From Spartobacteria bacterium (GTDB lineage Bacteria > Verrucomicrobiota > Verrucomicrobiia > Chthoniobacterales > UBA10450), in assembly GCA_003134785.1 (NCBI GenBank), contig PLCN01000021.1, positions 255,784 to 319,783 on the forward strand: a stretch of DNA of 64,000 bases, read 5' to 3'. Of the stretch, positions 42,260-51,088 are shown in pieces (the stretch's first letter is position 1; each line of letters starts with the position of its first letter). Under the pieces are notes generated by a model that saw nothing but the letters and a program-made list of their open reading frames with translations, made no database searches and had not been told where the DNA came from. The position numbers and the translations under genes are program-made.

Positions 42260-43531
42260 TCAACGCGAGACCGGCAACAGAACGCTGATCGTCGTCCCTT
42301 TGCCAACCTCGCTCTCGGCTTCAACGGTACCGCCATGCAGTTGCGCGATATGTTTGGCGATGGACAATCCGAGACCCGTGCCCGCGTGCTCGCCGCTGCG
42401 GGACTTATCGGCGCGATAGAACCGCTCGAAAATGCGCGGCAAATCCTCCTCCTTAATTCCGACACCTTGATCGGACACACTGATGCGCACGCGATCGCCG
42501 TTGACCTCGGCTCGCAGCGAAACCGTCCCGCCGGGCTGAGAATATTTCACCGCGTTATCGAGGAGGTTATAAATCACTTCCTGGAGACGGCGCTCGTCTG
42601 CCTCCAGCAGCGGCAAATTCCCCGGAAAATTGAGATGGCTCTTGAGCTGGCTCGCGGCGAATCGTTTCTCCCAGTCGCGCATGATCGAGTGCAGCAATTC
42701 GGCGAGATCGACTTCCGACAAATCGAGTTCCGCTCCCGGCGATTCGAGTCGCGCCAGACTCAGCACATCTTCCACGAGCGCGTTCAGGCGATCCGAATGC
42801 CGTTCCATGATGCCGAGGATGCGAAGCAATTCGCCGGGCGGCTGTTGCGGATCATCGAGCAACGTCTCGAGATATCCGCGGAAAATGGAGAGCGGCGTGC
42901 GCAGCTCGTGCGAAACATTCGCGACAAACTCCCGCCGCATCTCCTCCATCTGCCGCAACTGCGTGACGTCACGAAACAAAACCACGGCGCCTTCCATCTG
43001 CGCCGAATTTTCCCCGAGCGGCACCGCGCTTACTTCCATTTCGCGGCCTTCGCTCGGTCCGCGCGATAGCTGGATCGATTCCCGTTGCGGTTGCCGGCTG
43101 CGAATCGCTTCCATCACCAGGCGGTCCACCGAAGCGTGGTGAATCACCTCCAACAGCGTTCCGTCGGCGACATTCTCGTCGAGGCCAAAGACACGCCGAA
43201 ATTCGCGGTTCATGAGTCGGACCCGGCGCAGCTCATCCACGACGACGAGCCCATCCAGCATCGCGCCGAAAACGGCTTGCACGCTCAAGTCACTTTCGCG
43301 CACCCGTTCGTCCAGTTCCCGCCGGCGATCGGTCAGGTTTTCAAACGCGAGTCCGATGCGGCGCGCGTGCGGATTTCCACTGATCAAAAATTTTCGCGGC
43401 GCACGGTGTTCGACCACGGCATCCGCCAACTCTTCCACATCTTTCCAAGGCGCGATCCATTTACGCCAGACAGCGAGCGCTATCGTTGCCAGCACCACGG
43501 CGATAAGCCCGCAAAAGGCAAGCCAGCCCAT
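42260..43531 (-). CDS. phoR: Phosphate-sensing histidine kinase PhoR
   Basis: A 423-residue sensor kinase. One N-terminal helix (LAFCGLIAVVLATIALAVW), a short linker, a PAS domain (about 90-190, with VFGAMLDGLVVVDELRRVRL), the HisKA phosphoacceptor box FVANVSHELRTPLSIFRGYL, and HATPase_c with N (LLDNAVKYS), G1 (SDQGVGIKEEDL) and G2 (GTGLGLSIAKHIAQLHGG) motifs. This order and the position before pstCAB-phoU identify PhoR. The stop of phoB is 7 bases upstream of its start, so phoB and phoR are one unit. It signals to PhoB in response to the Pst/PhoU state. Confidence 0.92.
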   Translation of the reverse strand: MGWLAFCGLIAVVLATIALAVWRKWIAPWKDVEELADAVVEHRAPRKFLISGNPHARRIGLAFENLTDRRRELDERVRESDLSVQAVFGAMLDGLVVVDELRRVRLMNREFRRVFGLDENVADGTLLEVIHHASVDRLVMEAIRSRQPQRESIQLSRGPSEGREMEVSAVPLGENSAQMEGAVVLFRDVTQLRQMEEMRREFVANVSHELRTPLSIFRGYLETLLDDPQQPPGELLRILGIMERHSDRLNALVEDVLSLARLESPGAELDLSEVDLAELLHSIMRDWEKRFAASQLKSHLNFPGNLPLLEADERRLQEVIYNLLDNAVKYSQPGGTVSLRAEVNGDRVRISVSDQGVGIKEEDLPRIFERFYRADKSRSGEHAGTGLGLSIAKHIAQLHGGTVEAESEVGKGTTISVLLPVSR

Positions 43532-43537
43532 CCGCGC

Positions 43538-44224
43538 TTAGCTTTCCCTAATGCGATAGCCGAAACCGCGCACGGTCTCGATCGCAGCCGACGCTTTCCC
43601 GAGTTTCTTGCGGAGCCGCCGGACGTGGGTGTCAACGGTGCGAGTGTCGATCGCGCTCTCATAACCCCAGACTTCATTGAGCAACCGATCTCGCGCCTGC
43701 ACGCGGCCCTGCCGGTGCATCAGCATGCTGAGCAATTTGAATTCGACGCTGGTCAGCCGCACCGATTTGCCGGCCACGCTGACGTGATGCCGCGCCGGAT
43801 CGAGCGTGATTGTGCCGATCGATAACTTTTTTTCTTCCGCGATTTCACCTTTGCCACGCCGCAGAATCGCGTGGACGCGCAAGACCAGCTCGCGCGGGCT
43901 GAAAGGCTTCGTGACGTAATCATCCGCGCCGAACTCGAGGCCAACGATGCGATCGATTTCCTCCGCCTTCGCGGTGAGCATGATAATGGGAATCTGCCGC
44001 GTGTTAGTGTCGGTCTTCAGGACCTTGCAGATTTCGAGCCCGGGCATCCGCGGCAGCATTAAATCCAGGATGATGAGCGCGGGTAATTCTTCGCGCGCTT
44101 TGCGGAGTCCGGCCGCGCCATCTGTGGCGGTGCTCAAGGTGAAGCCGGCTTTCCGCAGATTGAGCGTGAGCAAATCGATCACGTCTTGTTCGTCCTCGAT
44201 GATCAGGATTTTGGTGCTCGACAT
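43538..44224 (-). CDS. phoB: Phosphate response regulator PhoB
   Basis: About 228 residues from ATG 44224, which begins MSSTKILIIEDEQDVIDLL; an upstream in-frame ATG at 44275 would add a non-family tail. The receiver domain has the Asp pair in IIEDE, the phosphoacceptor in IILDLMLPRMPG and KPF near 105. The C-terminal OmpR-type winged helix contains VRLTSVEFKLLSMLMHRQGR and VDTHVRRLRKKLGKA. It activates genes through Pho boxes; a candidate autoregulatory site lies about 57 bases upstream. phoR follows after 6 bases. Confidence 0.93.
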   Translation of the reverse strand: MSSTKILIIEDEQDVIDLLTLNLRKAGFTLSTATDGAAGLRKAREELPALIILDLMLPRMPGLEICKVLKTDTNTRQIPIIMLTAKAEEIDRIVGLEFGADDYVTKPFSPRELVLRVHAILRRGKGEIAEEKKLSIGTITLDPARHHVSVAGKSVRLTSVEFKLLSMLMHRQGRVQARDRLLNEVWGYESAIDTRTVDTHVRRLRKKLGKASAAIETVRGFGYRIRES

Positions 44225-44280
44225 GGCGACGCGTGCGCTTTCGCCGAGCTTGCAGACCGGCGCGCTCGTTGTCAAAGAAC

Positions 44281-44296
44281 GTCACATGATTGTGAC
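44281..44296. promoter_or_regulatory. Inverted repeat / candidate Pho box upstream of phoB
   Basis: GTCACATGATTGTGAC is a perfect 6-base inverted repeat with a 4-base centre, 57 bases before the phoB ATG. Read on the minus strand, TTGTCAC and ATGTGAC are 11 bases apart, as in the pstC and porin boxes. It probably serves PhoB autoregulation, but a CRP-like site cannot be excluded. Confidence 0.45.
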
Positions 44297-44336
44297 AATA
44301 ATCCCCTTGGGGTGGGGAATGATCACGATCCAGGCG

Positions 44337-44506
44337 TGTCATCCCGAGCCGCGCAGACGGCGAGGAACCTCACAGTCGCCCTAAAATCACACAAACGGAA
44401 AGGTGGCAAGCTCGACTGTTTGCGCTTCGTGGGTCGCGAAAGCGATTCTGCGTGCGTGTTCCTGCGCATGCGAGGTCCCTCGCCGTCTGCGCGACTCGGG
44501 ATGACA
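44337..44506. repeat. 170-bp MITE-like inverted repeat element
   Basis: The 35-base arms at 44337-44371 and 44472-44506 pair at 33 of 35 positions; each outer end reads TGTCATCCCGAG. The inner 100 bases carry no coding sequence. The TGTCATCCCGAG terminus is a known kind of end of short palindromic elements in many bacteria. It accounts for most of the 375 bases between phoB and the TSUP gene. Confidence 0.75.
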
Positions 44507-44599
44507 GCGGCTACGTAACGCGTTTCGTTTTATCACACGCGATCTGCCCGTTCTAGACTTTCAGCGCGCGCGAGAGAAGTCTTGTGCCGCCAATCTGCC

Positions 44600-45361
44600 A
44601 TGACTCTGATTCTGTTGCTTTCCACGTCTTCGCTCCTCGCCGGCTTCATCGACGCAGTGGTCGGTGGCGGCGGTTTGATCCAGATTCCCGCGATGCTCAT
44701 CTTACTGCCGGGCGCACCGGTCGCGACAATTCTCGGCACGAACAAATTCGCCTCCTGCGCGGGAACGACAATGGCGGCGCAGCGCTATGCCCGCCATGTC
44801 GCGATCGATTGGGCGACCGTTCTGCCAGCGGCGATCACCGCGTTCGTTTTTTCCTTCCTCGGATCGCGCACGGTCACGCTTCTCAACACCGCCTCCATGC
44901 GCCCGATCGTTCTGGTGCTGCTCGTCCTTGTCGCGATCTACGTTTTCTTCGTCAAAGACCTTGGCCTTATTCATCAGCCCAAACACGCGCCGAAAAAAGC
45001 GACGTGGCTCGGCATCTTGATCGGCGCCGGGCTCGGTTTCTACGATGGATTTTTCGGCCCGGGCACTGGCAGTTTTCTCATCTTTCTTTTCGTTGGAGTT
45101 TTCGGCTTCGATTTCCTCTCTGCTTCGGCTTCCGCAAAAGTAATCAACTGGGCAACGAACATCGCCTCGGTCATTTACTTCGGTTGGAGCGGAAACATCA
45201 TTTACAAGTACGCCGTGCCGATGGCGCTCTGCAGCGTGGTCGGCGCGACTATCGGGACCCGGCTTGCGATTGCGAAAGGGAGCCGGTTCGTGCGGATTTT
45301 TTTCCTCGTGATCGTGAGCGCGCTCATTGCCAAGCTCGCGCAATCCATCATCGCGCCTTAG
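44600..45361 (+). CDS. TSUP-family (TauE/SafE) membrane transporter
   Basis: About 253 residues, with eight predicted helices. The duplicated TSUP signature appears as LAGFIDAVVGGGGLIQIPAM near the N terminus and GAGLGFYDGFFGPGTGSFL in the middle. Family members export sulfite, sulfoacetate or other organosulfonates; the substrate is not readable. ATG 44600 was preferred to an upstream TTG that would add six residues. The DUF1223 gene follows 9 bases after the stop, so the two are co-transcribed. Confidence 0.88.
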   Translation: MTLILLLSTSSLLAGFIDAVVGGGGLIQIPAMLILLPGAPVATILGTNKFASCAGTTMAAQRYARHVAIDWATVLPAAITAFVFSFLGSRTVTLLNTASMRPIVLVLLVLVAIYVFFVKDLGLIHQPKHAPKKATWLGILIGAGLGFYDGFFGPGTGSFLIFLFVGVFGFDFLSASASAKVINWATNIASVIYFGWSGNIIYKYAVPMALCSVVGATIGTRLAIAKGSRFVRIFFLVIVSALIAKLAQSIIAP

Positions 45362-45370
45362 CATTCCGAT

Positions 45371-46093
45371 ATGATCAGGCTCGCGCTGCTTCTCGTTTTC
45401 GTTCTCGCGGCCATGACCACTCGAGGCGGGGATGTCGTTTTCGAAAGCAAACCAGCGCAGACGCATCTCATCGAGCTTTTCACCTCGGAAGGTTGCAGCA
45501 GTTGCCTGCCCGCAGAGGCGTGGGTGAGCAATCTGAAAAACGAGCCGCGGCTCTGGCAGGATTTTGTGCCGGTCGCGTTTCACGTCGACTACTGGGACCA
45601 TCTCGGCTGGCGCGATCCGTTCGCGTCCGCCAAATGGACGGAGCGGCAAGCTGTTTACTCCGCGCACTGGAAAATCGAAAATGTTTACACGCCAGCCTTT
45701 GTTCTCGACGGAAAGGAATGGCGCAATGCGCCGATTCCGCCTGCGGGCGCGGAGACGCCAGGCGCACTAAAAATCGCGGTCAACGGAGAGCGCGTCATCG
45801 CGATGTTCAAGCCTGTCGCCAGCGCGGAACGGCATTATGAAATCCATCTGGCACGATTAGGTTTTGCGCTCAGCGAAGATGTGACCGCGGGAGAAAACAA
45901 CGGGCGAAAATTGGTGCATGATTTCGTCGTTCTTGGATTGACGAGCGAAGGAATGAAATCCGGCATGAAGGAACTGCGACTTCCCGCGGACTCGTCAAAG
46001 CCGGCCGCCGGTTCACGGAGCGCGGTCGCCGCGTGGGTCACGCAGTCCGGGCAGATGGAGCCGATTCAAGCGGTAGGCGGCTGGATCCAATGA
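45371..46093 (+). CDS. DUF1223 secreted thioredoxin-like protein
   Basis: A 240-residue protein with a signal peptide (LALLLVFVLAAMTTRG). HLIELFTSEGCSSCLPAEAW supplies the CxxC of DUF1223, a thioredoxin-fold family seen in many Gram-negative bacteria. Further family blocks are PVAFHVDYWDHLGWRDPFAS and YTPAFVLDGKEW. It presumably works as a periplasmic thiol-disulfide protein, but no function is known. It is co-transcribed with the TSUP transporter. Confidence 0.87.
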   Translation: MIRLALLLVFVLAAMTTRGGDVVFESKPAQTHLIELFTSEGCSSCLPAEAWVSNLKNEPRLWQDFVPVAFHVDYWDHLGWRDPFASAKWTERQAVYSAHWKIENVYTPAFVLDGKEWRNAPIPPAGAETPGALKIAVNGERVIAMFKPVASAERHYEIHLARLGFALSEDVTAGENNGRKLVHDFVVLGLTSEGMKSGMKELRLPADSSKPAAGSRSAVAAWVTQSGQMEPIQAVGGWIQ

Positions 46094-46156
46094 CGCCGCG
46101 AAATCGGCCGCTCGAAAGCCGGGACTGGGAGCGCGTCATCCCAGTCGCACGATACT

Positions 46157-48364
46157 TTAATGCGCCGTGGGCGCGGTAGTCGTCGTACTAGCGGTGGTCG
46201 GGCCGCGGCTCAGGTCTACCAAATCGCCCAGGATGTTCAGGGTCTCGTCGCGTTCGGGATCAATTGCCGGATCTTTCGTGCCGTCATCGGCGCCGGTCGA
46301 ATCCGAATCCGCATCTGTCGCCGCTTCGGGAGCGACCTTAGGATTCTTTTTGTTCGCCGCGGTTTTTCCCGGGAACATAATGAGCTGCAAGTTTGGCTTA
46401 TCGACGGTGTCCAGCGTGAGGCGGTAGATCTTCACGTCTTCCACCTGGCGAGCGAGACGTTCCTTCGAACGCGCCTCTTTGCGCGATTTGTCTTCGTTCA
46501 GCTCGGTGCGGCGAACGTCCTCGTTCAGCGAAATGCGGTTTTCATCCAGGCGTTGGCGAAGCCTTCCCATGTCTTCGATGACGTAGCGAAATTCCGGATC
46601 GGCTTGCACGCGAGTTTCGGAGCGGCGTTTCAGCTCGTCGACAAAGAGCTGGTGGCTGCTATCCGACCACTTGGTATATTTCGCTTTCGGAACTTCGTCG
46701 TAAGGCAGGCAATTTTTCAATGCGCCTTCGCCGAATTCAGGCAGATCGCTCAAGCTGGGCAGAACAATATCGGACGTGACACCGTGAAGCTGTGTCGATC
46801 CGCCCGCGATCCGATAGAATTTTTGGATGGTTAATTTGAGCGCGCCATCTTCCTGCGAACGATTGCCGAGGAGCGAAGTAAACCGGCCGATCTCAAGGAT
46901 CGTTTGCACCGTGCCCTTGCCGAAAGTGCTCTTGTCGCCCACGATCAACGCGCGCCCGTAATCCTGCAGCGCGGCTGCAAAAATCTCGCTGGCCGACGCG
47001 CTCTGCCGGCTGGTGAGCACCACGAGCGGACCGGCGTAAGCGATGCCGGGATCGGGATCGCTCGAGACCACGATGTTTCCGTTCGAGCCTTTCGTCTGCA
47101 CGATCGGCCCCGATTTCAAAAAGAGTCCGGTCAGTGCGATCGCTTCCTCGAGGGAGCCGCCGCCGTTCCTTCGCAGGTCGACCACGAGGCCGGTGATGTT
47201 TTCTTTCTTCAGCCGCTTGAGCAATGCCAGCACGTCCTTGGTCGTGCTCTTCTGGTGCTTGTCCATGTCGGCGTAAAACGATGGGAGCGTAATCCAGCCG
47301 AGCTTCACTGGGTCGCCGTTCGCGTCCTTCTTAATAATGATGTCGGCGCGCGCTTCCTGGTCTTTCAGCTTAATTTCATCGCGCACCAGCTCGACCGTTT
47401 TGCGTTTCGACGGATCGGCCGCGTCAGAAGGAATGACGAGCAGCCGGACGCGCGTGCCTTTCTTGCCGCGGATCTGCTCGACCACTTTGTCTAGACGCAT
47501 GTCGCGCACGTCGTTGAACTCCGAGTTGCCCTGCGCCACCGCAGTGATGCGGTCGCCGACTTTCAAACGGCCGTCCGTTTGCGCCGGTCCGCCGGGAACG
47601 AGACTCTCGATTTTCGCGTAACCGTCTTCACTCCGCAGCATGGCGCCGATCCCAACGAGCGAGAGACCCATGTTGATGCTGAAATTTTTTAAATCGGCCT
47701 TGCTCAAATACTCGGAATGCGGGTCGTAGGCCTGAGCGAGTGCGTCGAGGAAGAGTTTGACCTGCTCCTCCCGGTCTTGTTCGTGGACGGTCCGGGAGAG
47801 ACGGTCGTAACGGCGGGCGATCAATTGCGGCCCCGGCTCGATCGGGTGTTCGCTCAAATGTTCCTGAAGCAATTCACTCGCGATTCGTCCGCGCCAGACC
47901 GTATCGGCGTCCGCGTCATCTTTCGGCCAGGGCGATTTCTGGCGGCTTAATTCGATCGTGGCGTCGTTCTTGAAATCGACTGGCTCCTTGAGCACTTCTT
48001 TGATCTTCGCCACGCGAGCGTCAACGCGCTTCGTGTAAAGATCGTAGATTTCGTAGGCCGGTTTCAAATTTCCCAGCAAGACATCATCGTCCAGCGACGT
48101 GCCGTACTTGGCGGTCATGTTATCGATGTCCTGCTGCGTGAAGAAGAGATGGCTAAAATCGAGCAGCTCGACATACGTCCGCAGGAATTTCTTCGAGACT
48201 TCGTCGTCCAGCCGCTGATGGGTGTAATGACCCTCCTCGAGCAACCGGCCGACCGAGACCGCGACCTGTTCTGCGTCCGATTTTGCCTTGAGCGGCTGCG
48301 CCGCCACCGCGAAGGCGAGCAAAACTGCGGGAAGGGCGAGCGATGGGCGGAAGAGAGGTTTCAT
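46157..48364 (-). CDS. prc: Carboxy-terminal processing protease (Prc/Tsp, S41)
   Basis: A 735-residue periplasmic serine protease. The signal peptide is about residues 1-27. An N-terminal helical TSP_NTD region precedes a PDZ domain (about 230-320, GYAKIESLVPGGPAQTDGRL) and the S41 catalytic domain with VVLTSRQSASASEIFAAAL (nucleophile Ser) and DKSTFGKGTVQTILE (Lys base). A long C-terminal region (DUF3340-like) follows, and the Ala/Thr-rich end is low-complexity. Prc trims lipoproteins, murein hydrolases and penicillin-binding proteins. Its size and architecture match gamma-proteobacterial Tsp and not the short CtpA. It lies alone in the minus orientation. Confidence 0.93.
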   Translation of the reverse strand: MKPLFRPSLALPAVLLAFAVAAQPLKAKSDAEQVAVSVGRLLEEGHYTHQRLDDEVSKKFLRTYVELLDFSHLFFTQQDIDNMTAKYGTSLDDDVLLGNLKPAYEIYDLYTKRVDARVAKIKEVLKEPVDFKNDATIELSRQKSPWPKDDADADTVWRGRIASELLQEHLSEHPIEPGPQLIARRYDRLSRTVHEQDREEQVKLFLDALAQAYDPHSEYLSKADLKNFSINMGLSLVGIGAMLRSEDGYAKIESLVPGGPAQTDGRLKVGDRITAVAQGNSEFNDVRDMRLDKVVEQIRGKKGTRVRLLVIPSDAADPSKRKTVELVRDEIKLKDQEARADIIIKKDANGDPVKLGWITLPSFYADMDKHQKSTTKDVLALLKRLKKENITGLVVDLRRNGGGSLEEAIALTGLFLKSGPIVQTKGSNGNIVVSSDPDPGIAYAGPLVVLTSRQSASASEIFAAALQDYGRALIVGDKSTFGKGTVQTILEIGRFTSLLGNRSQEDGALKLTIQKFYRIAGGSTQLHGVTSDIVLPSLSDLPEFGEGALKNCLPYDEVPKAKYTKWSDSSHQLFVDELKRRSETRVQADPEFRYVIEDMGRLRQRLDENRISLNEDVRRTELNEDKSRKEARSKERLARQVEDVKIYRLTLDTVDKPNLQLIMFPGKTAANKKNPKVAPEAATDADSDSTGADDGTKDPAIDPERDETLNILGDLVDLSRGPTTASTTTTAPTAH

Positions 48365-48589
48365 TCGAGAAAAAGGTTTCGGAAAATCGCAGAATTCAGG
48401 CTGAACGCAAGGTGAGCGGGCGCAAGGACTTCATTTGTAGAGAGTGAGACAACGGGCGGACCGGAACATTCAAAGAATGGCTCCGGGCTGCGCGCTTTGA
48501 TGCAGCTTTCATTCCCTTGCGCGGGAGAAGTGCGGCGCTCTTTTTCAATGTTAACGTTCCCGTGCTCGATCAACGGACATTTGCGAACG

Positions 48590-49201
48590 ATGCGATACGA
48601 AACCTTCTGCGGCGGAATTTTTGAAACCAACTGCTATCTGCTCGAGGCGCCGGACGGATCGATCCTGTTCGACGCGCCAGACGGCGCTTGTGACTGGCTG
48701 GTCGCGCAAGGCGCCGCGCCGAAGCTGCTCCTCCTCACGCATGGGCATTTCGATCACGTCCCGGATATCGCGAAAATAAAACGGCGGTTCAATTGTCAGA
48801 TCGGTTGCCACGCGGAAACCGCGCCAATGATTTCGGATCGCGATTTCTTTCGCAGCTTCGGATTCGAACTCGAGATCGAGCCAGTCCAACCGGATTTCCT
48901 GATTGCCGAGACTTCGGCGCGTGATTTCCTCGGCCTCGAGATGGAGGTGCTCGAAGTGCCCGGACATTGCCCGGGAAGTTTGTGTTTCCTTTCGCGCAAG
49001 GATGAGCTGTTGGTTGGTGGTGATGTTTTATTTGCGGGTGGCGTCGGCCGCTGGGATTTGCCGCACGGCGACGGCGAGCTGCTCTTCCGCGGGATCAAGA
49101 CGAAACTGTTTCCGTTGGGCGATAACGTGACAGTGCTTCCCGGTCACGGTCCGCCGACGACGATTGGAGAAGAGCGTCTGTCGAATCCGTTCGTGCGGTA
49201 A
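48590..49201 (+). CDS. MBL-fold metallo-hydrolase (glyoxalase II-like)
   Basis: About 203 residues from ATG 48590, which starts MRYETFCGGIFETNCYLLEA as most relatives do; an upstream start would add 31 unrelated residues. Zinc ligands are seen in LTHGHFDHVPD (HxHxDH), the His in VPGHCPGSLCFL, the Asp in VGGDVLF and the final LPGHGPPT. That set is the binuclear zinc site of glyoxalase II/RNase Z-like hydrolases. The substrate is unknown. A repeat that includes the stop of the next (convergent) gene follows directly. Confidence 0.88.
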   Translation: MRYETFCGGIFETNCYLLEAPDGSILFDAPDGACDWLVAQGAAPKLLLLTHGHFDHVPDIAKIKRRFNCQIGCHAETAPMISDRDFFRSFGFELEIEPVQPDFLIAETSARDFLGLEMEVLEVPGHCPGSLCFLSRKDELLVGGDVLFAGGVGRWDLPHGDGELLFRGIKTKLFPLGDNVTVLPGHGPPTTIGEERLSNPFVR

Positions 49202-49204
49202 GTG

Positions 49205-49270
49205 CTGTAGCCGCGGCCCTGCGGGCCACGCGGGCGCGGCGCAACGCCTCGCATAGCGAGGAGGCTACAG
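49205..49270. repeat. CTGTAG-family palindromic repeat, copy 1
   Basis: Starts CTGTAGCCGCGGCCCTGCGG and ends GAGGAGGCTACAG; inner hairpins are GGCCCTGCGGGCC and CCTCGCATAGCGAGG. Three more copies are at 52012, 54036 and 58817. The inverse of CTGTAG provides the TAG stop of the monooxygenase gene (49265-49267). Confidence 0.7.
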
Positions 49271-50896
49271 GGCAAAACTTTTTTCCACGCTTTCTGACGC
49301 GCGAATCTTCTTCAAATATCTGGCGAGCTCCTTTGCTTCGGCGCCTCGCTGAAAGAGAGCGACATGGCCATCGGGACGAATCAAGTAGAGGAACGGACCT
49401 CTCGCGCCGTATAATCGCGCGAAATCGCCATGGATATCTTCGAGCGATTCCGTCGACTGCTTCTCCGCGCCTTCCGGAAAGACGATGAACGACCGGATGC
49501 ACAGCGCCCCGAGTGCGCCAGAAATCTCAGGGTTACTCTCGCGCCGTCCGAGCAGTGCGATCATTCCGCAGCCGCCGATCAACTGAAACAACGAAACTTT
49601 CTCGCCGTTCTTCCCGAAAACAACATCCGGAGTGCGATCGCCGGCCCGAACGCGAACGCGCGAGAACATGCCACCGAAATTCGTCGAGAGACTGCGGCCG
49701 CGATAATTCATCTCGAGCTGCGAGAGCTTCGCGAACACGCGCCGTTGCACGAAGGGCGTGCGCAAGATCGGCACGAGCACCTGCTCGCGGACGAAGCGCG
49801 CGACCGGGTTCATGGCGAAGAGAATGTTCGTGGCCGCGCTGGTGCGTTGGAGCACTTCGAGAGCAATCGGCTTGCGTTCCTCCTCGTAGGTATCGAGGAG
49901 GGACTCTGGCGCGCCGTCGTGCAAAAACGCCGCGAGCTTCCAGGAGAGGTTCGTCGCATCCTGAATGCCCGTCGCGATTCCCTGCCCGCCGGCCGGACTG
50001 TGAATGTGGGCCGCGTCACCGGCGACAAACAGCCGCCGCTCTCGAAACCGATCAACCATTCGGTCGTTGATGCGAAAATCGCTCAACCACAGTGGATCGC
50101 GGATCCGGACATTCTTCTTTCCCGTCCGTTCGACGATCAAGGCTTGGAACAGTTCGATCGTCACTTCCGTTTCCCCATTGTTTGGATCTTCGGCGCATTC
50201 CGCGATCAAGCGCCATTTCTGTCCGCCGAAGGGAAGTGCGGCGAACGCTCCGTCGCGGTGAAACCAGGCCTGCACTTCGTTGTTCGGCAGGTCCCAATCG
50301 ATCGTCACATCCGCGAGCAGAGAACGCAGCGGAAAGGTCGCGCCGGTAAAGCTGAGCCCCGCTTGCTTGCGCACGACGCTGTGCGCGCCTTCGCAGCTCA
50401 CCAAAAATTTCGCGTGAATCGTCTCCTCAGTGCCGTCCTCATGACGAATCGCGGCGCTCACGGCGTCTGGCGTTTGAGTGAAACCGATCAGTTCCCGCCG
50501 CCGCTCCACTACGTTGCCGCGTTCGGCCAGCGTCGTCTCGAGAATCTCCTCGGTCGCACTTTTTGGAATCATGATCATTCGCGGCTGGCAGGCGTCGCGT
50601 CCGGCCAGGTTCGGGGAAAATTGCATTTCGATCGTGAGCAGTTTTTTCGCGCTCGTGCGCAGATTGAGCGCCCGAACGCCGTCGAAGCCGCGCGCGAAAA
50701 ATTTGCCGGCGATTCCGAGGATCGCGAAGACTTCCGAAAGCCGCGGCTGCAATCCAAGCGCCTTGGAAGTGGTGGAACGGTCGGCTTTTTTCTCGACGAT
50801 CCCGAAGCGAATTCCGAACCGTTGTAGTTCGAGCGCCAGCGCCAGCCCGACCGGCCCCGCGCCGGCGATTAGCACTTCAGTCTCGGTATCATCCAC
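49265..50896 (-). CDS. FAD-dependent aromatic monooxygenase (PheA/TfdB-like)
   Basis: A 543-residue flavoprotein hydroxylase. VLIAGAGPVGLALALELQRF is the N-terminal FAD-binding GxGxxG block; RDPLWLSDFRIN and LFVAGDAAHIHSPAGGQGIA are the second FAD contact, and NLSWKLAAFLHDGAP is the usual sequel. The last 150 residues are a thioredoxin-like C-terminal domain, found in phenol/2-polyprenylphenol hydroxylases of this length. It adds an oxygen atom to an aromatic compound with NAD(P)H; the substrate is unknown. No ring-cleavage genes are adjacent. Confidence 0.87.
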   Translation of the reverse strand: MDDTETEVLIAGAGPVGLALALELQRFGIRFGIVEKKADRSTTSKALGLQPRLSEVFAILGIAGKFFARGFDGVRALNLRTSAKKLLTIEMQFSPNLAGRDACQPRMIMIPKSATEEILETTLAERGNVVERRRELIGFTQTPDAVSAAIRHEDGTEETIHAKFLVSCEGAHSVVRKQAGLSFTGATFPLRSLLADVTIDWDLPNNEVQAWFHRDGAFAALPFGGQKWRLIAECAEDPNNGETEVTIELFQALIVERTGKKNVRIRDPLWLSDFRINDRMVDRFRERRLFVAGDAAHIHSPAGGQGIATGIQDATNLSWKLAAFLHDGAPESLLDTYEEERKPIALEVLQRTSAATNILFAMNPVARFVREQVLVPILRTPFVQRRVFAKLSQLEMNYRGRSLSTNFGGMFSRVRVRAGDRTPDVVFGKNGEKVSLFQLIGGCGMIALLGRRESNPEISGALGALCIRSFIVFPEGAEKQSTESLEDIHGDFARLYGARGPFLYLIRPDGHVALFQRGAEAKELARYLKKIRASESVEKSFAL

Positions 50897-51088
50897 GTCG
50901 CGATCTCATCACGATTGCGGTCTGTCGACAACCAAGGATGGGCGTTGAATCTTCCTCTTCCGCTATCTCTCTTCTGACTCTCAAGCCGGGCGTAAGGGAG
51001 AAGATCAAGAGGAAGAGGTAGAGGTAGCGGAAGAGTATTGGAAGCAGGATGCGATGCCGTAATGGATCGCGTCTCGGCGGAGGCCAAA

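Noticed and set aside
44584-45840. A 418-codon frame over the TSUP and DUF1223 genes
   Set aside because: Both genes have clear signatures in another frame; this one is Arg/Ser-rich and featureless.
50940-51060. CTCTTCCGCTA-type inverted sequence upstream of the FAD monooxygenase gene
   Set aside because: The arms pair only in part and the tract is simple C/T- and A/G-rich sequence; recorded but too weak for a repeat call.
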